Assembly: GCA_003160115.1 (NCBI GenBank)
Contig: PLQL01000016.1
Span: 17,683 to 69,629, forward strand
Length of the DNA: 51,947 nt
Direction of reading: 5' to 3'
Source of the DNA: Acidimicrobiaceae bacterium
GTDB taxonomy: Bacteria > Actinomycetota > Acidimicrobiia > Acidimicrobiales > RAAP-2
Part shown: positions 32,129-40,969 of the stretch, piece after piece
Layout: every line of letters starts with the position of its first letter
Numbering within the stretch: the first letter of the stretch is position 1
Position numbers and translations under genes: made by a program
The notes under the pieces: generated by a model
What the model was told of the DNA's origin: nothing
The model's input: only the letters and a program-made list of their open reading frames with translations
Database searches by the model: none

Positions 32129-33217
32129 TCAACTACACCGCTGTACGAACGCTGTGCTTCCAGGTTGGAGTGCTTGGCCAGAGTTCGCGTTCACTATAAG
32201 ACACGATTCGTCGACCGCGACGAACTGGGAGGCGGGGATCTGCTTGAGTTGATCAACCTCGCCGTAGGTCCAGCGTCGATCCGCAGTGCCCTGGAAGTAC
32301 CAGTTGCTCCCGTTATCGGCCAGGATCAGACCGTAGGTCTTCATGGTCGTGACGACCGTCTGGCAAAAGCTGTTGCAACTCGACACCGGTAACGTGAACG
32401 AAGCGTTCAGGCGAAACCGTGCTCCCATGGGGGGACATTGCGTGTTAGTTTGACCAGCCTCGTGACGCGCGGGCCATACGAACGATTCCTGAGTGCATTG
32501 CGCGCTGAAGCGAAGTGCGTGATTCATGGATCCCGACGCCATCTCGTCATAATTGACAAGTCCGGGCAGAATCGGCAGACCTGCTGCGTCGGCCGACGTG
32601 AAACCGCTGGGTCGAAGGGCGTTGGAGTTCAGATTCCAGATCGCGCCCGAGCCGGCAACGGAACGTCCGTTTGTCCTATACGTCGTGTCGTAGGTCTCGA
32701 ACAACGTACAAGCGTGCGACGTCGGCGACGCAGTCGGATCAACCATCAACGCGTGACGGTCCGAACCCCCCTCGATACGCGTGGTGCGAGTCAACGGATA
32801 CGGCCCGGGGCTGCTTTCGGCGGCGTATTGGAACATGATCCTCGTAAATACCGTGCGAGGCGCCACGATATTCCAGGGAATCCCATAAGGGGCCGACGGA
32901 TTGCCCGAGGGCCCGAAGTCAGGGTGAAGTGAAGTGGTTGACGCATCCATCGTCGCGAGCCAGGTCGCGCTGCTCGAATTGATCGGTAAATCCGTGATCG
33001 GCGTATTCCACACGTTGTCACGAGGAAACACCGAACAAGTCGTGCCCGGTAAGACCACACCCAATGACGAGGAACTCGAATGGGGCAGCGGTGACGCGCG
33101 CGCATCAAGTGTCCACGCAGATACGACACCGGCGTTCATGACGACCAACAGCAGTGCCACGCTTTTTTTCAGCACTCGCTTGGAACACCGAAGCGGGGCG
33201 CAACTCTTGGTTCTCAA
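32129..33217 (-). CDS. Secreted protein of unknown function with multiple cysteines
   Basis: This exported protein has 362 residues. A basic start and SVALLLVVMNAGVVSAW form the signal; the mature part begins near SSSSSLGVVLPGTTCSVFPRDNVWNTPI. FPxDNVWNTPI, the later LHPDFGPSGNPSAPYGIPWN and the tail region SNWYFQGTADRRWTYGEVDQLKQIP recur in a family of secreted actinobacterial and acidobacterial proteins without known function. Seven or more cysteines suggest disulphides outside the cell. The start is uncertain: TTG 33217 has no ribosome site and GTG at codon 14 (VLKKSVALLL) is a good alternative. It neighbours a metallopeptidase-like gene on the same strand. Confidence 0.75.
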   Translation of the reverse strand: MRTKSCAPLRCSKRVLKKSVALLLVVMNAGVVSAWTLDARASPLPHSSSSSLGVVLPGTTCSVFPRDNVWNTPITDLPINSSSATWLATMDASTTSLHPDFGPSGNPSAPYGIPWNIVAPRTVFTRIMFQYAAESSPGPYPLTRTTRIEGGSDRHALMVDPTASPTSHACTLFETYDTTYRTNGRSVAGSGAIWNLNSNALRPSGFTSADAAGLPILPGLVNYDEMASGSMNHALRFSAQCTQESFVWPARHEAGQTNTQCPPMGARFRLNASFTLPVSSCNSFCQTVVTTMKTYGLILADNGSNWYFQGTADRRWTYGEVDQLKQIPASQFVAVDESCLIVNANSGQALQPGSTAFVQRCS

Positions 33218-33377
33218 AAGTGTCCAATCCTACGACGGAGAGCTCAAGCGACCTTTGGCTCGCGGTACTCGATGAACTTCCTAGGGCGGATGGTATCAGC
33301 GAACCAGAAGATGGCCAACTGTCCTCGTCGTGGCTGGTCAATCGTCAGACACTTCCTACGGAGACGTAGAAGGGCAA

Positions 33378-34244
33378 TCACCAATCTTGGACTGCTCGGC
33401 TCAGAGTCTCGCTCACCTCAGTCCTAAGCAGCGGGATCAGCGACGTGGCCGTGACCTGGCCCGGGTTGAGGCGATCGTTGGCGTGAAAACAATCCCAAAA
33501 ACGGACCAGTCCGTCCTCGCCGTCGGCGTTGAACATCGCCGCCGCGATTCGTTGCCACCGATATTGAAACCAGACATAGTTCAGTGGACTCATCGGGTCA
33601 TCACCACCCGTGTAATGGACTTCGAGTTCTTCCAGCGTCGTGAATCCTCTGACGCGCATCCAATCTTCAAGGTGAGTACTCTGCGCCCCCACCGTGGGGA
33701 GCACTTCGAGCGTGCTCAAGCTATCCGGCTGCTTCATGGCGATGAAGGCGTGGAGGCAGAGATTGGCAAAGATCTCGCCCAACCAATACGTCGGCATCCT
33801 GCGATCACCGAGGACCTCGAACGCGTGGCCAAGTTCATGGATCGTGACCAGGTCGAAGAATGGTTGCAGATCGAAGTGGCCTGCGCCGTCGGGGTATGTT
33901 GCAAGCACCTTGGCATAGCCTTCCGGCGACGTCTCGCGAAGGTCTTCTCCCATCGCGATCCAAAAGTCTCCGCGACTAGCAGGCATCACCACGATGCCGG
34001 GACGGATCTGACCATCGTCATCATTGAAAAAGGGCAGGCCGTATGGTTGCCTGCTCTCCCAGTCCGCTGGGCTAGCCACGATCACCGCGATGTTAGGTTT
34101 GAATCCCGAAAACAGACGGCTGAAGTAGGCGTAGGCGTCCGCAGCAATATCGGCCAGGACGCGCGCGCGTTCCGAGGTCCCGGAACTGTAACGCACCTCA
34201 AACGGATAGCCGCCTAGGCGAGCAAGCGCCGATCCCATTGCCAT
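33378..34244 (-). CDS. HExxH metallopeptidase-like protein
   Basis: A 288-residue protein without a signal peptide, from ATG 34244; the track's 59 extra residues are shadow sequence, and TAGGTT lies seven bases before this ATG. TIHELGHAFE places a zinc motif HELGH at about 136-140, and GEIFAN 17 residues later supplies the third ligand Glu, as in gluzincins. Upstream is a mixed domain (NIAVIVASPADWE, GIVVMPASRGDFW) resembling the N-terminal fold of secreted peptidase-like proteins. The C-terminal YVWFQYRWQRIAAAMFNADG helix closes it. Being cytoplasmic it may not degrade bulk protein. The substrate is unknown. Confidence 0.72.
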   Translation of the reverse strand: MAMGSALARLGGYPFEVRYSSGTSERARVLADIAADAYAYFSRLFSGFKPNIAVIVASPADWESRQPYGLPFFNDDDGQIRPGIVVMPASRGDFWIAMGEDLRETSPEGYAKVLATYPDGAGHFDLQPFFDLVTIHELGHAFEVLGDRRMPTYWLGEIFANLCLHAFIAMKQPDSLSTLEVLPTVGAQSTHLEDWMRVRGFTTLEELEVHYTGGDDPMSPLNYVWFQYRWQRIAAAMFNADGEDGLVRFWDCFHANDRLNPGQVTATSLIPLLRTEVSETLSRAVQDW

Positions 34245-34251
34245 GACCCAA

Positions 34252-34257
34252 AACCTA
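34252..34257 (-). promoter_or_regulatory. -10 hexamer of the metallopeptidase-like gene (leaderless)
   Basis: TAGGTT on the minus strand, seven bases before ATG 34244, with no ribosome site. It decides the start of the HExxH gene. Confidence 0.5.
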
Positions 34258-34322
34258 ATTGGCCATACGAGCTCGGATGAGGTGCAACTTCTCGTCGCCG
34301 TCCGCCGGGTATTTGTGGAAGC

Positions 34323-34880
34323 ATGAGTCGGATGCGCGTGGTTGAATTCGTCTTCGCCATCGGATGGGCTGGGTTCTGGATCTATTGGATCGTGGCAGCT
34401 CTCCATATGAAGAAGGGCCACGCCTCGTGGTCTCGCGATCTACGTGTCAGGGCGGTGATCGCCATCTTTGTGCTTCTCCTGATTCGGGTAGGAGCATTTC
34501 GAAACGGCAGTTTCAACTCCGACCCGTGGCGCGCTGGCGTGGGGCTCGTCCTCTTTGCCTTCGGCTTGGGGTTCGCGATTTGGGCCCGCCTGCATATCGG
34601 ACGTAACTGGGGCACCCCAATGTCACAGAAGGATGAACCGGAGTTGGTGACGAGCGGTCCCTATCGGCTGATCCGCCACCCGATCTACTTTGGCTTGTTG
34701 CTCGCGGGTGTCGGCACCGCGGTGGCGCTGCGTTGGATGTGGCTCATTGCGCTGGCCCTGGTCGGTATGTACTTCGTCTACAGCGCGACCGTCGAAGAGC
34801 ACTACCTGACCGAGCAGTTCCCCGACGCATACCCAACGTACAAACGGGCCACCAAGATGCTCGTGCCCTTCGTCTTTTGA
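34323..34880 (+). CDS. Isoprenylcysteine carboxyl methyltransferase-like membrane protein
   Basis: This is a 185-residue membrane methyltransferase of the ICMT/PEMT group, with about five hydrophobic segments (VFAIGWAGFWIYWIVAALHM, AVIAIFVLLLIRVGAF, VGLVLFAFGLGFAIWARLHI, FGLLLAGVGTAVALRWMWLIALALVGMYF). The SAM-binding signature GPYRLIRHPIYFG is at about 110-122, and EEHYLTEQFPDAYPTYKRATKMLVP is the conserved ending. Bacterial members methylate isoprenoid or phospholipid head groups; with the window's prenyl synthase a lipid substrate is plausible but unproven. It is divergent from the metallopeptidase-like gene across 78 nt. ATG 34332 is an alternative start. Confidence 0.85.
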   Translation: MSRMRVVEFVFAIGWAGFWIYWIVAALHMKKGHASWSRDLRVRAVIAIFVLLLIRVGAFRNGSFNSDPWRAGVGLVLFAFGLGFAIWARLHIGRNWGTPMSQKDEPELVTSGPYRLIRHPIYFGLLLAGVGTAVALRWMWLIALALVGMYFVYSATVEEHYLTEQFPDAYPTYKRATKMLVPFVF

Positions 34881-34914
34881 GTTGGTTTGGTCAGCTTTCG
34901 TGATAAAGGCCGAG

Positions 34915-35334
34915 TTAGGCGCAGGCCCTGATGGATGCGGCCAGCGCCTTAACGTTCGCCTCAAATGACGCATGATGAGCTGCCTCGTACGCCCCAAGCT
35001 TCGACAGGCTCGTGTAGTTCCCGTAGGCCTTCAGGACCACGACGATGTCGTTGAGCTCCGTCTTGGTCTTGGCGTTAGGAGCCGCTGCGGCCATCTTTTC
35101 AAAGTACGGTGCGAGTGCCTTCGCCCAAGCGTGGTAACTGGCGAGGGTTAACGTAGTCGGCGCCGGAGGTTGGTGTTGTACCCAACTGAACAAGGCCGTG
35201 CAGAAGGGACCCGAACCGAGCGCACCCGCTTCGGGAGCCGACAGTCCTAACGGAACAATCAGGGCCGTCGCGAACACCGATCCCGCGATCAGCATGCGAG
35301 CTCGCGACGCCAGTCGGTTTGTGCGAGTGATCAT
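34915..35334 (-). CDS. Secreted helical protein of unknown function
   Basis: A 139-residue exported protein from ATG 35334, preceded by a GGAAGG stretch; the track's earlier start is unsupported. The signal is ARMLIAGSVFATALIVPLGLSAPEAGA. The mature domain holds one cysteine near its start (GPFCTALFSW) and one at the very end (IRACA), likely paired. Its helices are KALAPYFEKMAAAAPNAKTKTELNDIVVVLKAYG and GAYEAAHHASFEANVKALAA. I do not recognise the family. It converges with the ICMT-like gene (34 nt apart). Confidence 0.65.
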   Translation of the reverse strand: MITRTNRLASRARMLIAGSVFATALIVPLGLSAPEAGALGSGPFCTALFSWVQHQPPAPTTLTLASYHAWAKALAPYFEKMAAAAPNAKTKTELNDIVVVLKAYGNYTSLSKLGAYEAAHHASFEANVKALAASIRACA

Positions 35335-35579
35335 GGCATTTCCTTCCCTCTGGGAAATCGCAAGTTCAAGCTGCAGCTTCCCGGTCCCCAATGTCAGCCA
35401 GCACTCCTGTGACGGCACACCTCACTTTTAGCAGGTTCGACCCATCAGCGTGGACCTTTCGCGACGCTGATCATCGTTAATGTCACTTGAAGCGAAGTCG
35501 CCACTGCGCCGAACACTTAGTAAGTGGGCCCTCTTAAAAGAACGCCTTGGAGCAAACTTGCCGTGAGTCCTCGCCGACG

Positions 35580-35903
35580 TCACCGATCCCGATCAACCGC
35601 TGTAAGTCGTAGTTGAAGCGCCAGGCTCGGAACGACGAAGGACGCGAGGAAGATCGGCAGAAAACTCTTACCGGTGCATCGAAAGGCGACCGTTTGACCC
35701 TCGGCGGCGTCAAAGTTCTGAGTTCGACTGGAGTTTCGGCCACTGCGGACTTGAAGGACGTGCCGTCCAGGTTCAATTGGTATCTCAATCGTGTCGTTCA
35801 TCGCAATTGACCCGGCAAGCTGACCGTCAACTTCGATATCGTACTTTCCGCGCCGGACCTCGACCCCGATAGCTTTATGCGTCAGTTTCAGCGTTGCGGC
35901 CAT
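35580..35903 (-). CDS. Small beta-domain protein with C-terminal membrane anchor
   Basis: A 107-residue protein from ATG 35903 (GGAG seven bases upstream). A compact beta-rich domain covers residues 1-75: GVEVRRGKYDIEVDGQLAGSI, then TIEIPIEPGRHVLQVRSGRNSS, like PEGA-type folds. The hydrophobic C-terminus SFLPIFLASFVVPSLALQLRL is a single tail anchor. It would sit on the cytoplasmic face of the membrane. No family name can be given and no partner gene is adjacent. Confidence 0.6.
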   Translation of the reverse strand: MAATLKLTHKAIGVEVRRGKYDIEVDGQLAGSIAMNDTIEIPIEPGRHVLQVRSGRNSSRTQNFDAAEGQTVAFRCTGKSFLPIFLASFVVPSLALQLRLTAVDRDR

Positions 35904-36274
35904 TGTAGATCTCCACCTTTTTAAGGACGATGCCTCTGTTGAGAACTTGACCTGCTCTAGCCCCAATTTTTATCACCGTACACGAGTGACCCGTGGGTGG
36001 TCGTCCGACTCTGACCCGCACGGGTCGAGGGTCCATTCTCATTGGGACCTATCAGATCTCAACTTCTGGATCGGCGTCGATTCTCCCGAAATCCCTCAAC
36101 CTCTTGCACCACCCGCAAGCGGTTCGGTGTCTTTCGACTGTCTTCTTGCCCGGAGGCTTACGGTCGTGGGTCCGTCATGAACTTCAGGTCAGCAGCACGT
36201 GCAGCAACGACCACTCGTGCCAATACGGCACGGAACTTCGGCGGGAAAAGTCGAGCCAGTTCTGGCTCGACTAA
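35904..36274. other. Intergenic region, no convincing gene
   Basis: Overlapping short frames exist on the plus strand but none has a good start, and composition shifts within them. The only clear element is the terminator hairpin at its right end (separate entry). A fragment encoding an Arg/Thr/Ala-rich peptide from ATG 36176 may be a remnant. Confidence 0.4.
36246..36271 (-). terminator. Rho-independent terminator after the ABM-like gene
   Basis: On the minus strand GTCGAGCCAG, loop AA, CTGGCTCGAC, then TTTT: a perfect 10-bp stem with a short U-run. It begins 4 nt past the stop codon of the gene ending at 36275. Confidence 0.85.
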
Positions 36275-36547
36275 TTAGATGACTTCGAAGATCTCGATGC
36301 GCGGGTGGCCGATGACGCCGCCATTCTTCATCGCTTCGGCGAGAGCAGGATTCGCGGCAAAGGCGCGAGCGTCCTCCAGCGTGTCGAAGTGGTGCAGGAC
36401 AATCACCGTGTTCTTGTTGTCGGGATCACGTAGGACTTGGAGGTGACGGACGCCAGCCGAGTCCTGAAAGGAGCGCGCGTTGTCAAAGCCCGCCTTCCAT
36501 TCGTCGTAGTCCTTTACGTCGGCTCGCACGATCATTTCTACGGCCAT
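36275..36547 (-). CDS. Small ferredoxin-like-fold (ABM/DUF1330-like) protein
   Basis: A 90-residue protein with an alpha-beta dimeric-barrel pattern. MAVEMIVRADVKDYDEWKAGFDNARSFQDSAG gives strand and helix, HLQVLRDPDNKNTVIVLHHFDTLEDARAFAANPALAEAM gives the hairpin and second helix, and the last strand is RIEIFEVI. Such proteins act as small oxygenases, cyclases or have unknown roles. AGGAGG precedes ATG 36547; the track's longer start is unsupported. It ends 4 nt before a clear terminator, so it is a single-gene transcript. Confidence 0.75.
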   Translation of the reverse strand: MAVEMIVRADVKDYDEWKAGFDNARSFQDSAGVRHLQVLRDPDNKNTVIVLHHFDTLEDARAFAANPALAEAMKNGGVIGHPRIEIFEVI

Positions 36548-36738
36548 ACGGCCTCCTCTCATGATTGTTGAAGTGAGAAAGGGTTTTTTCAAGCGCGATT
36601 ATATTCAAAAGATTCTGTTGTCGAAACGGTTTTGGGCCGTACGCAGAAGTCTTGATCGGTCGGCACTCTGTCGTTCCTTCTGCAAGGTCATCCTCGTGGG
36701 CCGACCTCATGGCACCTCAATGGAGCAACGCCGTTGCT

Positions 36739-37212
36739 TTACGCGGCATAGCAACCGGTGCGCGGAGACTTCGTGCCAATCGAGTCCGTGGACGAAGGAC
36801 CGTATCGGGGGATGATGCTGAGTACCGTGCCATTCCAAGCGAACGTGAAGTATGGCGCTCCTGACGGCCACGAGTGCATGATGGGCTCGCCGTAAGGATT
36901 TGAGGTCGCCCAGGTTGTGCCGGAACTTGGTGGCTTTCCATTATCTGAAAAATAGGTCACAATCGCAGTCTCGATGGACGAGAAATCAGCCTCACACGTT
37001 GAGACCTGTGCCTGCGTGATGATGGCGCCGGCACCCGTGGAGTTCGACAACGTGGTGGATGATCCACCGGTTCCGGAACTTGGCAGGCCCGTATTGTTCA
37101 AACTACTGATGGCGAGCGCCATCATGACGCCCAGGATTATCACGATTAGGAGAAGTGAGATGAGGGAAAATCCCTGTTCATCGGGGGGAGTTCGTGAGAA
37201 GTTGCGAGACAT
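36739..37212 (-). CDS. Type IV prepilin-like protein, orphan
   Basis: This is a 157-residue protein with a class III prepilin signal. The cleavage site is DEQG-FSLISLLLIVIILGVMMALAI at about residues 12-35: Gly before Phe, Glu expected at +5 is replaced by Ser/Leu context, and the hydrophobic stalk helix is long. Next is a Ser/Thr/Gly-rich linker (GTGGSSTTLSNSTGAGA) and a globular part with two cysteines (STCEADFSSIETAIVTYFSDNGKPP and GCYAA at the end), like a pilin D-region. No pilus assembly genes are in the window, so it may use machinery elsewhere. AGAGGCG precedes ATG 37212. Confidence 0.78.
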   Translation of the reverse strand: MSRNFSRTPPDEQGFSLISLLLIVIILGVMMALAISSLNNTGLPSSGTGGSSTTLSNSTGAGAIITQAQVSTCEADFSSIETAIVTYFSDNGKPPSSGTTWATSNPYGEPIMHSWPSGAPYFTFAWNGTVLSIIPRYGPSSTDSIGTKSPRTGCYAA

Positions 37213-37595
37213 GGACACGCCTCTAGTCGTTGTCGTCAATGCTACCTCTTCACTTTTCGCCTGCGAGGAAAGGTACTACTGGCCGCTGCGGCGTGAGGTT
37301 TGTCGCGTGCCCTTGGATTGAATCAGTAGGTTCAGACCATTGGAACTTCCTCCGGAAATGGGGATCATCTCTCGTTGCGCGTGACTCACGCTCTTATCGA
37401 AATGCGAATTCAGGCACGTGTCCGACAGTTTGCGCCCCCTTTGGTTCACGTGAGCGCGAAGCAGAGACGCGTACGAGAAATTGACAATTTATGAACGTTG
37501 GTGGTGCAAGTGAAGCAGGTTAAGGTGAATTCAAAGAAGAGGCGGCCGGTCAAAACCTTGATCTTCGCGTTCACGTCATTTGAGGAGAATCCATC
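37213..37595. other. Divergent intergenic region upstream of prepilin and rhamnosidase
   Basis: About 380 nt without a convincing gene. A TTGACA at 37481-37486 could be a -35 for the rhamnosidase gene, though no matching -10 stands out. The region is locally richer in A and T than its surroundings. Confidence 0.35.
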
Positions 37596-40500
37596 ATGAC
37601 TCTGCTTGAGCGGTCTCGACGTGTTGGACAAGTACCGATGGCCGCAATGGCCATGGCCATGGCCATGGTGATATTGGTCTCGCTGGTTGCGGTGGGCCCT
37701 CTGGGAGTTGGGATCGCTGGCGCGCAGGGTACGTTGAGCGTCAGCGGACTACAAACAGACGCTCTTGTAAATCCGATCGGTATCAACGACCTGACGCCCG
37801 CTCTTAGTTGGAACGACGTCGACTCGGTGAACGGGGCGACACAGACCGGTTACGAGATACAAGCCGCATCGAGTGCGGCAGCGCTCGCCGCGGGTACACC
37901 TTTGCTCTGGGATTCGGGACAGGTGTCGTCGTCATCGCAGCAGGCCGCGTACGCCGGTCTCGCTCTTGCCTCGCGCTCGACTGTTGCCTGGCAGGTAAGG
38001 GTGTGGGATTCGGACGGTCAAGAGAGTGCGTGGAGCGCTGTGAACACGTTCGTCATTGGCCTCACGAAGCCCACTGATTGGACCGCGCAGTGGATAACCA
38101 ATCCGAACTGGACTGGTGCGAATGCGGGCACCGGTTCGGGTAACAACACACCGATTACCGTGGGCTTCAGCTCGGTACAGGCCCAATACGTGCAACTCAA
38201 CATCACCCAACTTGGTCAAGCCGTGACCAGCGCGTCAACGTTCTACGCACAACTGGCTGAGATCGAGGTCTTCGGACCCTCAAATCCATCGGTCAATCTC
38301 GCCAGGGGCGCAAAGGTCACCTCCTCGAGCAGTATCGAGGGTTGGGGCTGGAGTGTCAATTACTTGACTGACGGCGTGACGAACACGCTCAATTCGAGCG
38401 CTCACGGGTGGTCGTCGAACTCGTACAGTTCAGCGAAGTTGTCAACACCTATCACGGTGACAATCAATCTCGGCTCGGTCCAGTCGGTGTCGAGTGTGCA
38501 GTTATTCAAACGAGATGACGTCACGTCCACGTCGGGCGGCACGCCGTCGTTTCCGGTGAACTACTCGATTCTCACGAGTACCGCCAGTGCCACGTCGGGC
38601 TTTGCGACCCGTGCGACCATCACGAACCAGGCGAACCCACCGGTGCAGAGTTCGACGTACGCGTCACTGCCGCTCTTGGCCAAGCAGTTCGTCACGACCG
38701 GAGCGCCGGTAAGCGCCAACCTCTACATTAGTGGTGAGGGAATCGTGGTCCCGAGCTTGAACGGCCAGAACATTGGCACTGAAGTACTCGAGCCGGGCGA
38801 CAGCAATTCGGCGGACCAAATTGGCTACCAGGAGTACAACGTCACGTCGATGTTGAACGCCAGTGGCTCCAACGTCATTGGCATCGCGCTCGGCTTGGGT
38901 AGTCGCTACATTCAGCCCACGTCGAGCGCACAAGGAAACCGTTACGACAAGTACTCGCTGACCCCGACGTCGGGCTTGCCCCGAGCGATCGCGCAACTCG
39001 AGATCACGTACGCCGACGGCACCACGCAAACCATCGCCACCGATGGCACGTGGACTTCCGCGCTCGGACCGACGACCGTCACTGCCTGGTTCGGTGGTGA
39101 GTCCTACGACGCCCGTCTAGAGATACCCAATTGGAACATGCCTGGTGGACCTTCAGCCTCGTGGTCACCGGCGGTCGTGACAACAGCGCCCGCGACGACG
39201 ACGGTACTCGCGGGCCTCACCGCGCCTCCGCTCCAAGTCGTGGGACAGAACGCCGGCGTGTACATGGGTGCACCGGGTGCTGGCTCGCAGCTTTACAACT
39301 TTGGCGTCAACCAGTCGGGATGGGAGCAGTTCACGATTAGCGCGCCCGCTGGTACGACGCTGACCTTCACGCCCGCCCAAGAGCTCAAGAGTGGACAGGC
39401 GTATCAGGACGCCGGAACTACCGGTAGTCCGGTCTACGACACCTTCACGAGTAACGGCACCACCGAAACGTGGCACCCGACTTTCGACTATCACGCCTTC
39501 CAGTACGTCCAAGTGTCAGGGATCGTCACCGGGGTGACGCTGAGCAATCCTGAGCAGCTCTTGATCCGTGCGTCGAACCAGTCCGCGGGCAGCATCACGA
39601 CGTCGAGTTCGATGATCAACTCGATCAACAGTCTCGTGGGCAACGCACTTTCGAGCAACATGTACAGCATCCTGACCGACACGCCCAGCCGAGAGAAGTT
39701 GGGTTGGAACGAGGAAGTGTGGTTGCTCTTTCCGATGATCGCGCGCTTGTACAACGTCGACGCGTACGGTCGATCACTCGAGGCCAACTTGGCCCAGGCC
39801 CAGGCCTCGAGCGGCGTCGTACCCGACACCGCGCCGTATTACACATCCCTGGCGTTCACGGGCGGTTTCTACGACGACGTCAACTGGGGTTCGGCCATCA
39901 TCCAGTTGCCGTGGGAGTTGTACCAGAACTACGGCGACACACAGACAATGGCCACCTATTACTCGAACATGCAGGCCTACCTCGCGTACCTCAAGACTCA
40001 ATCGAGCGGTAACCTCGTGAACTATCCGAACGGCTTGGGTGACTGGGGCGAGTCCTCGGTGACCTCGGTCATGACGCCCATCAATCTGGTGGAGAACTGG
40101 GCCTACTACCGCGACGAGAGTGCCATGGCCAGCATGGCCACAGCGCTGGGCAAGACCTCGGACGCGTCGACCTACAGTGCGGCCGCCGCGGCGACGCTCG
40201 CCGCCTTCACGGCTTCGTGGTACAACGCCTCGAGCAAGACGGTCGCGAATGGTACCCAGTGCGCAATCGCCATGGCTCTGAACATCGGCGCAGTACCCGC
40301 GAGTGCCGTAGCCACGGTCACGGCCGAGCTCGTGAGCGCCATTAACTCCAACGGTGGGTTCGCGGTGGGAGAAATCGGACTGGTGCCACTCTTTCAGGTA
40401 CTGAGTGCGGCGGGTGACGACTCACTGATCTACCAGGACATCACCGCCGACAAGATCGGTTCGTACGGCTACTTCGTCGATCAGGGGCTGACGTCATTGC

Positions 40501-40892
40501 CCGAGTACTGGAACATCACGTCGGGATCCCTCGACCAATGGATGCTCGGTGAGGTTGATCTCTGGTTGAACAATGACCTGGTCGGCATCCAGCAGACGTC
40601 GAGTTCGAATGACTTCAATAGCATCGTCATTAAGCCTTCCGTGGTGGGGGGCCTGACCAGTGCGAGTGGCACGTTACAGACGAATCACGGCCTCATCGCG
40701 GCGTCCTGGTCGGCGACTACGTCAAGTGCGACCATGGCGGTCACTATTCCGACCGGCAGTGTCGCGACGGTGTACGTACCGATCGTCGGAACCGCGGCAC
40801 CCACGGCGACCGCGGGCGCGGTGTACGTGGGTACGGCCAATGGCTACGCGCAGTACACCGTCGGCTCGGGAACCTGGAACTTCACGACGTAG
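37596..40892 (+). CDS. Secreted alpha-L-rhamnosidase-like GH78 protein with F5/8-type insert
   Basis: This is a large exported glycoside hydrolase-like protein, 1098 residues, likely removing terminal rhamnose from plant or microbial glycans. The signal peptide (MAAMAMAMAMVILVSLVAV) is encoded by ATGGCC repeats. GH78 N-terminal region follows (LQTDALVNPIGINDLTPALSW). A discoidin/F5/8-like domain is inserted near 190-330 (VNLARGAKVTSSSSIEGWGWSVNYLTDG). The rhamnosidase beta-domains resume (YISGEGIVVPSLNGQNIGTE) and an (alpha/alpha)6 barrel carries DTPSREKLGWNEEVW, GLGDWGES and EYWN. The first acid motif is less acidic than the family DxxxRDER. GAGGAG precedes ATG 37596. Confidence 0.85.
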   Translation: MTLLERSRRVGQVPMAAMAMAMAMVILVSLVAVGPLGVGIAGAQGTLSVSGLQTDALVNPIGINDLTPALSWNDVDSVNGATQTGYEIQAASSAAALAAGTPLLWDSGQVSSSSQQAAYAGLALASRSTVAWQVRVWDSDGQESAWSAVNTFVIGLTKPTDWTAQWITNPNWTGANAGTGSGNNTPITVGFSSVQAQYVQLNITQLGQAVTSASTFYAQLAEIEVFGPSNPSVNLARGAKVTSSSSIEGWGWSVNYLTDGVTNTLNSSAHGWSSNSYSSAKLSTPITVTINLGSVQSVSSVQLFKRDDVTSTSGGTPSFPVNYSILTSTASATSGFATRATITNQANPPVQSSTYASLPLLAKQFVTTGAPVSANLYISGEGIVVPSLNGQNIGTEVLEPGDSNSADQIGYQEYNVTSMLNASGSNVIGIALGLGSRYIQPTSSAQGNRYDKYSLTPTSGLPRAIAQLEITYADGTTQTIATDGTWTSALGPTTVTAWFGGESYDARLEIPNWNMPGGPSASWSPAVVTTAPATTTVLAGLTAPPLQVVGQNAGVYMGAPGAGSQLYNFGVNQSGWEQFTISAPAGTTLTFTPAQELKSGQAYQDAGTTGSPVYDTFTSNGTTETWHPTFDYHAFQYVQVSGIVTGVTLSNPEQLLIRASNQSAGSITTSSSMINSINSLVGNALSSNMYSILTDTPSREKLGWNEEVWLLFPMIARLYNVDAYGRSLEANLAQAQASSGVVPDTAPYYTSLAFTGGFYDDVNWGSAIIQLPWELYQNYGDTQTMATYYSNMQAYLAYLKTQSSGNLVNYPNGLGDWGESSVTSVMTPINLVENWAYYRDESAMASMATALGKTSDASTYSAAAAATLAAFTASWYNASSKTVANGTQCAIAMALNIGAVPASAVATVTAELVSAINSNGGFAVGEIGLVPLFQVLSAAGDDSLIYQDITADKIGSYGYFVDQGLTSLPEYWNITSGSLDQWMLGEVDLWLNNDLVGIQQTSSSNDFNSIVIKPSVVGGLTSASGTLQTNHGLIAASWSATTSSATMAVTIPTGSVATVYVPIVGTAAPTATAGAVYVGTANGYAQYTVGSGTWNFTT

Positions 40893-40969
40893 TCATCCTT
40901 TGTCTAAGAAGTACCTGTGCGCCAGATGGACGAGAGGCCTCGCGGCGTGAGGCAGTCCTATGGAGACGC

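Noticed and set aside
35430-35445. GGTTCGACCC, resembling a tRNA T-arm
   Set aside because: No matching acceptor or anticodon stem around it; no tRNA could be folded.
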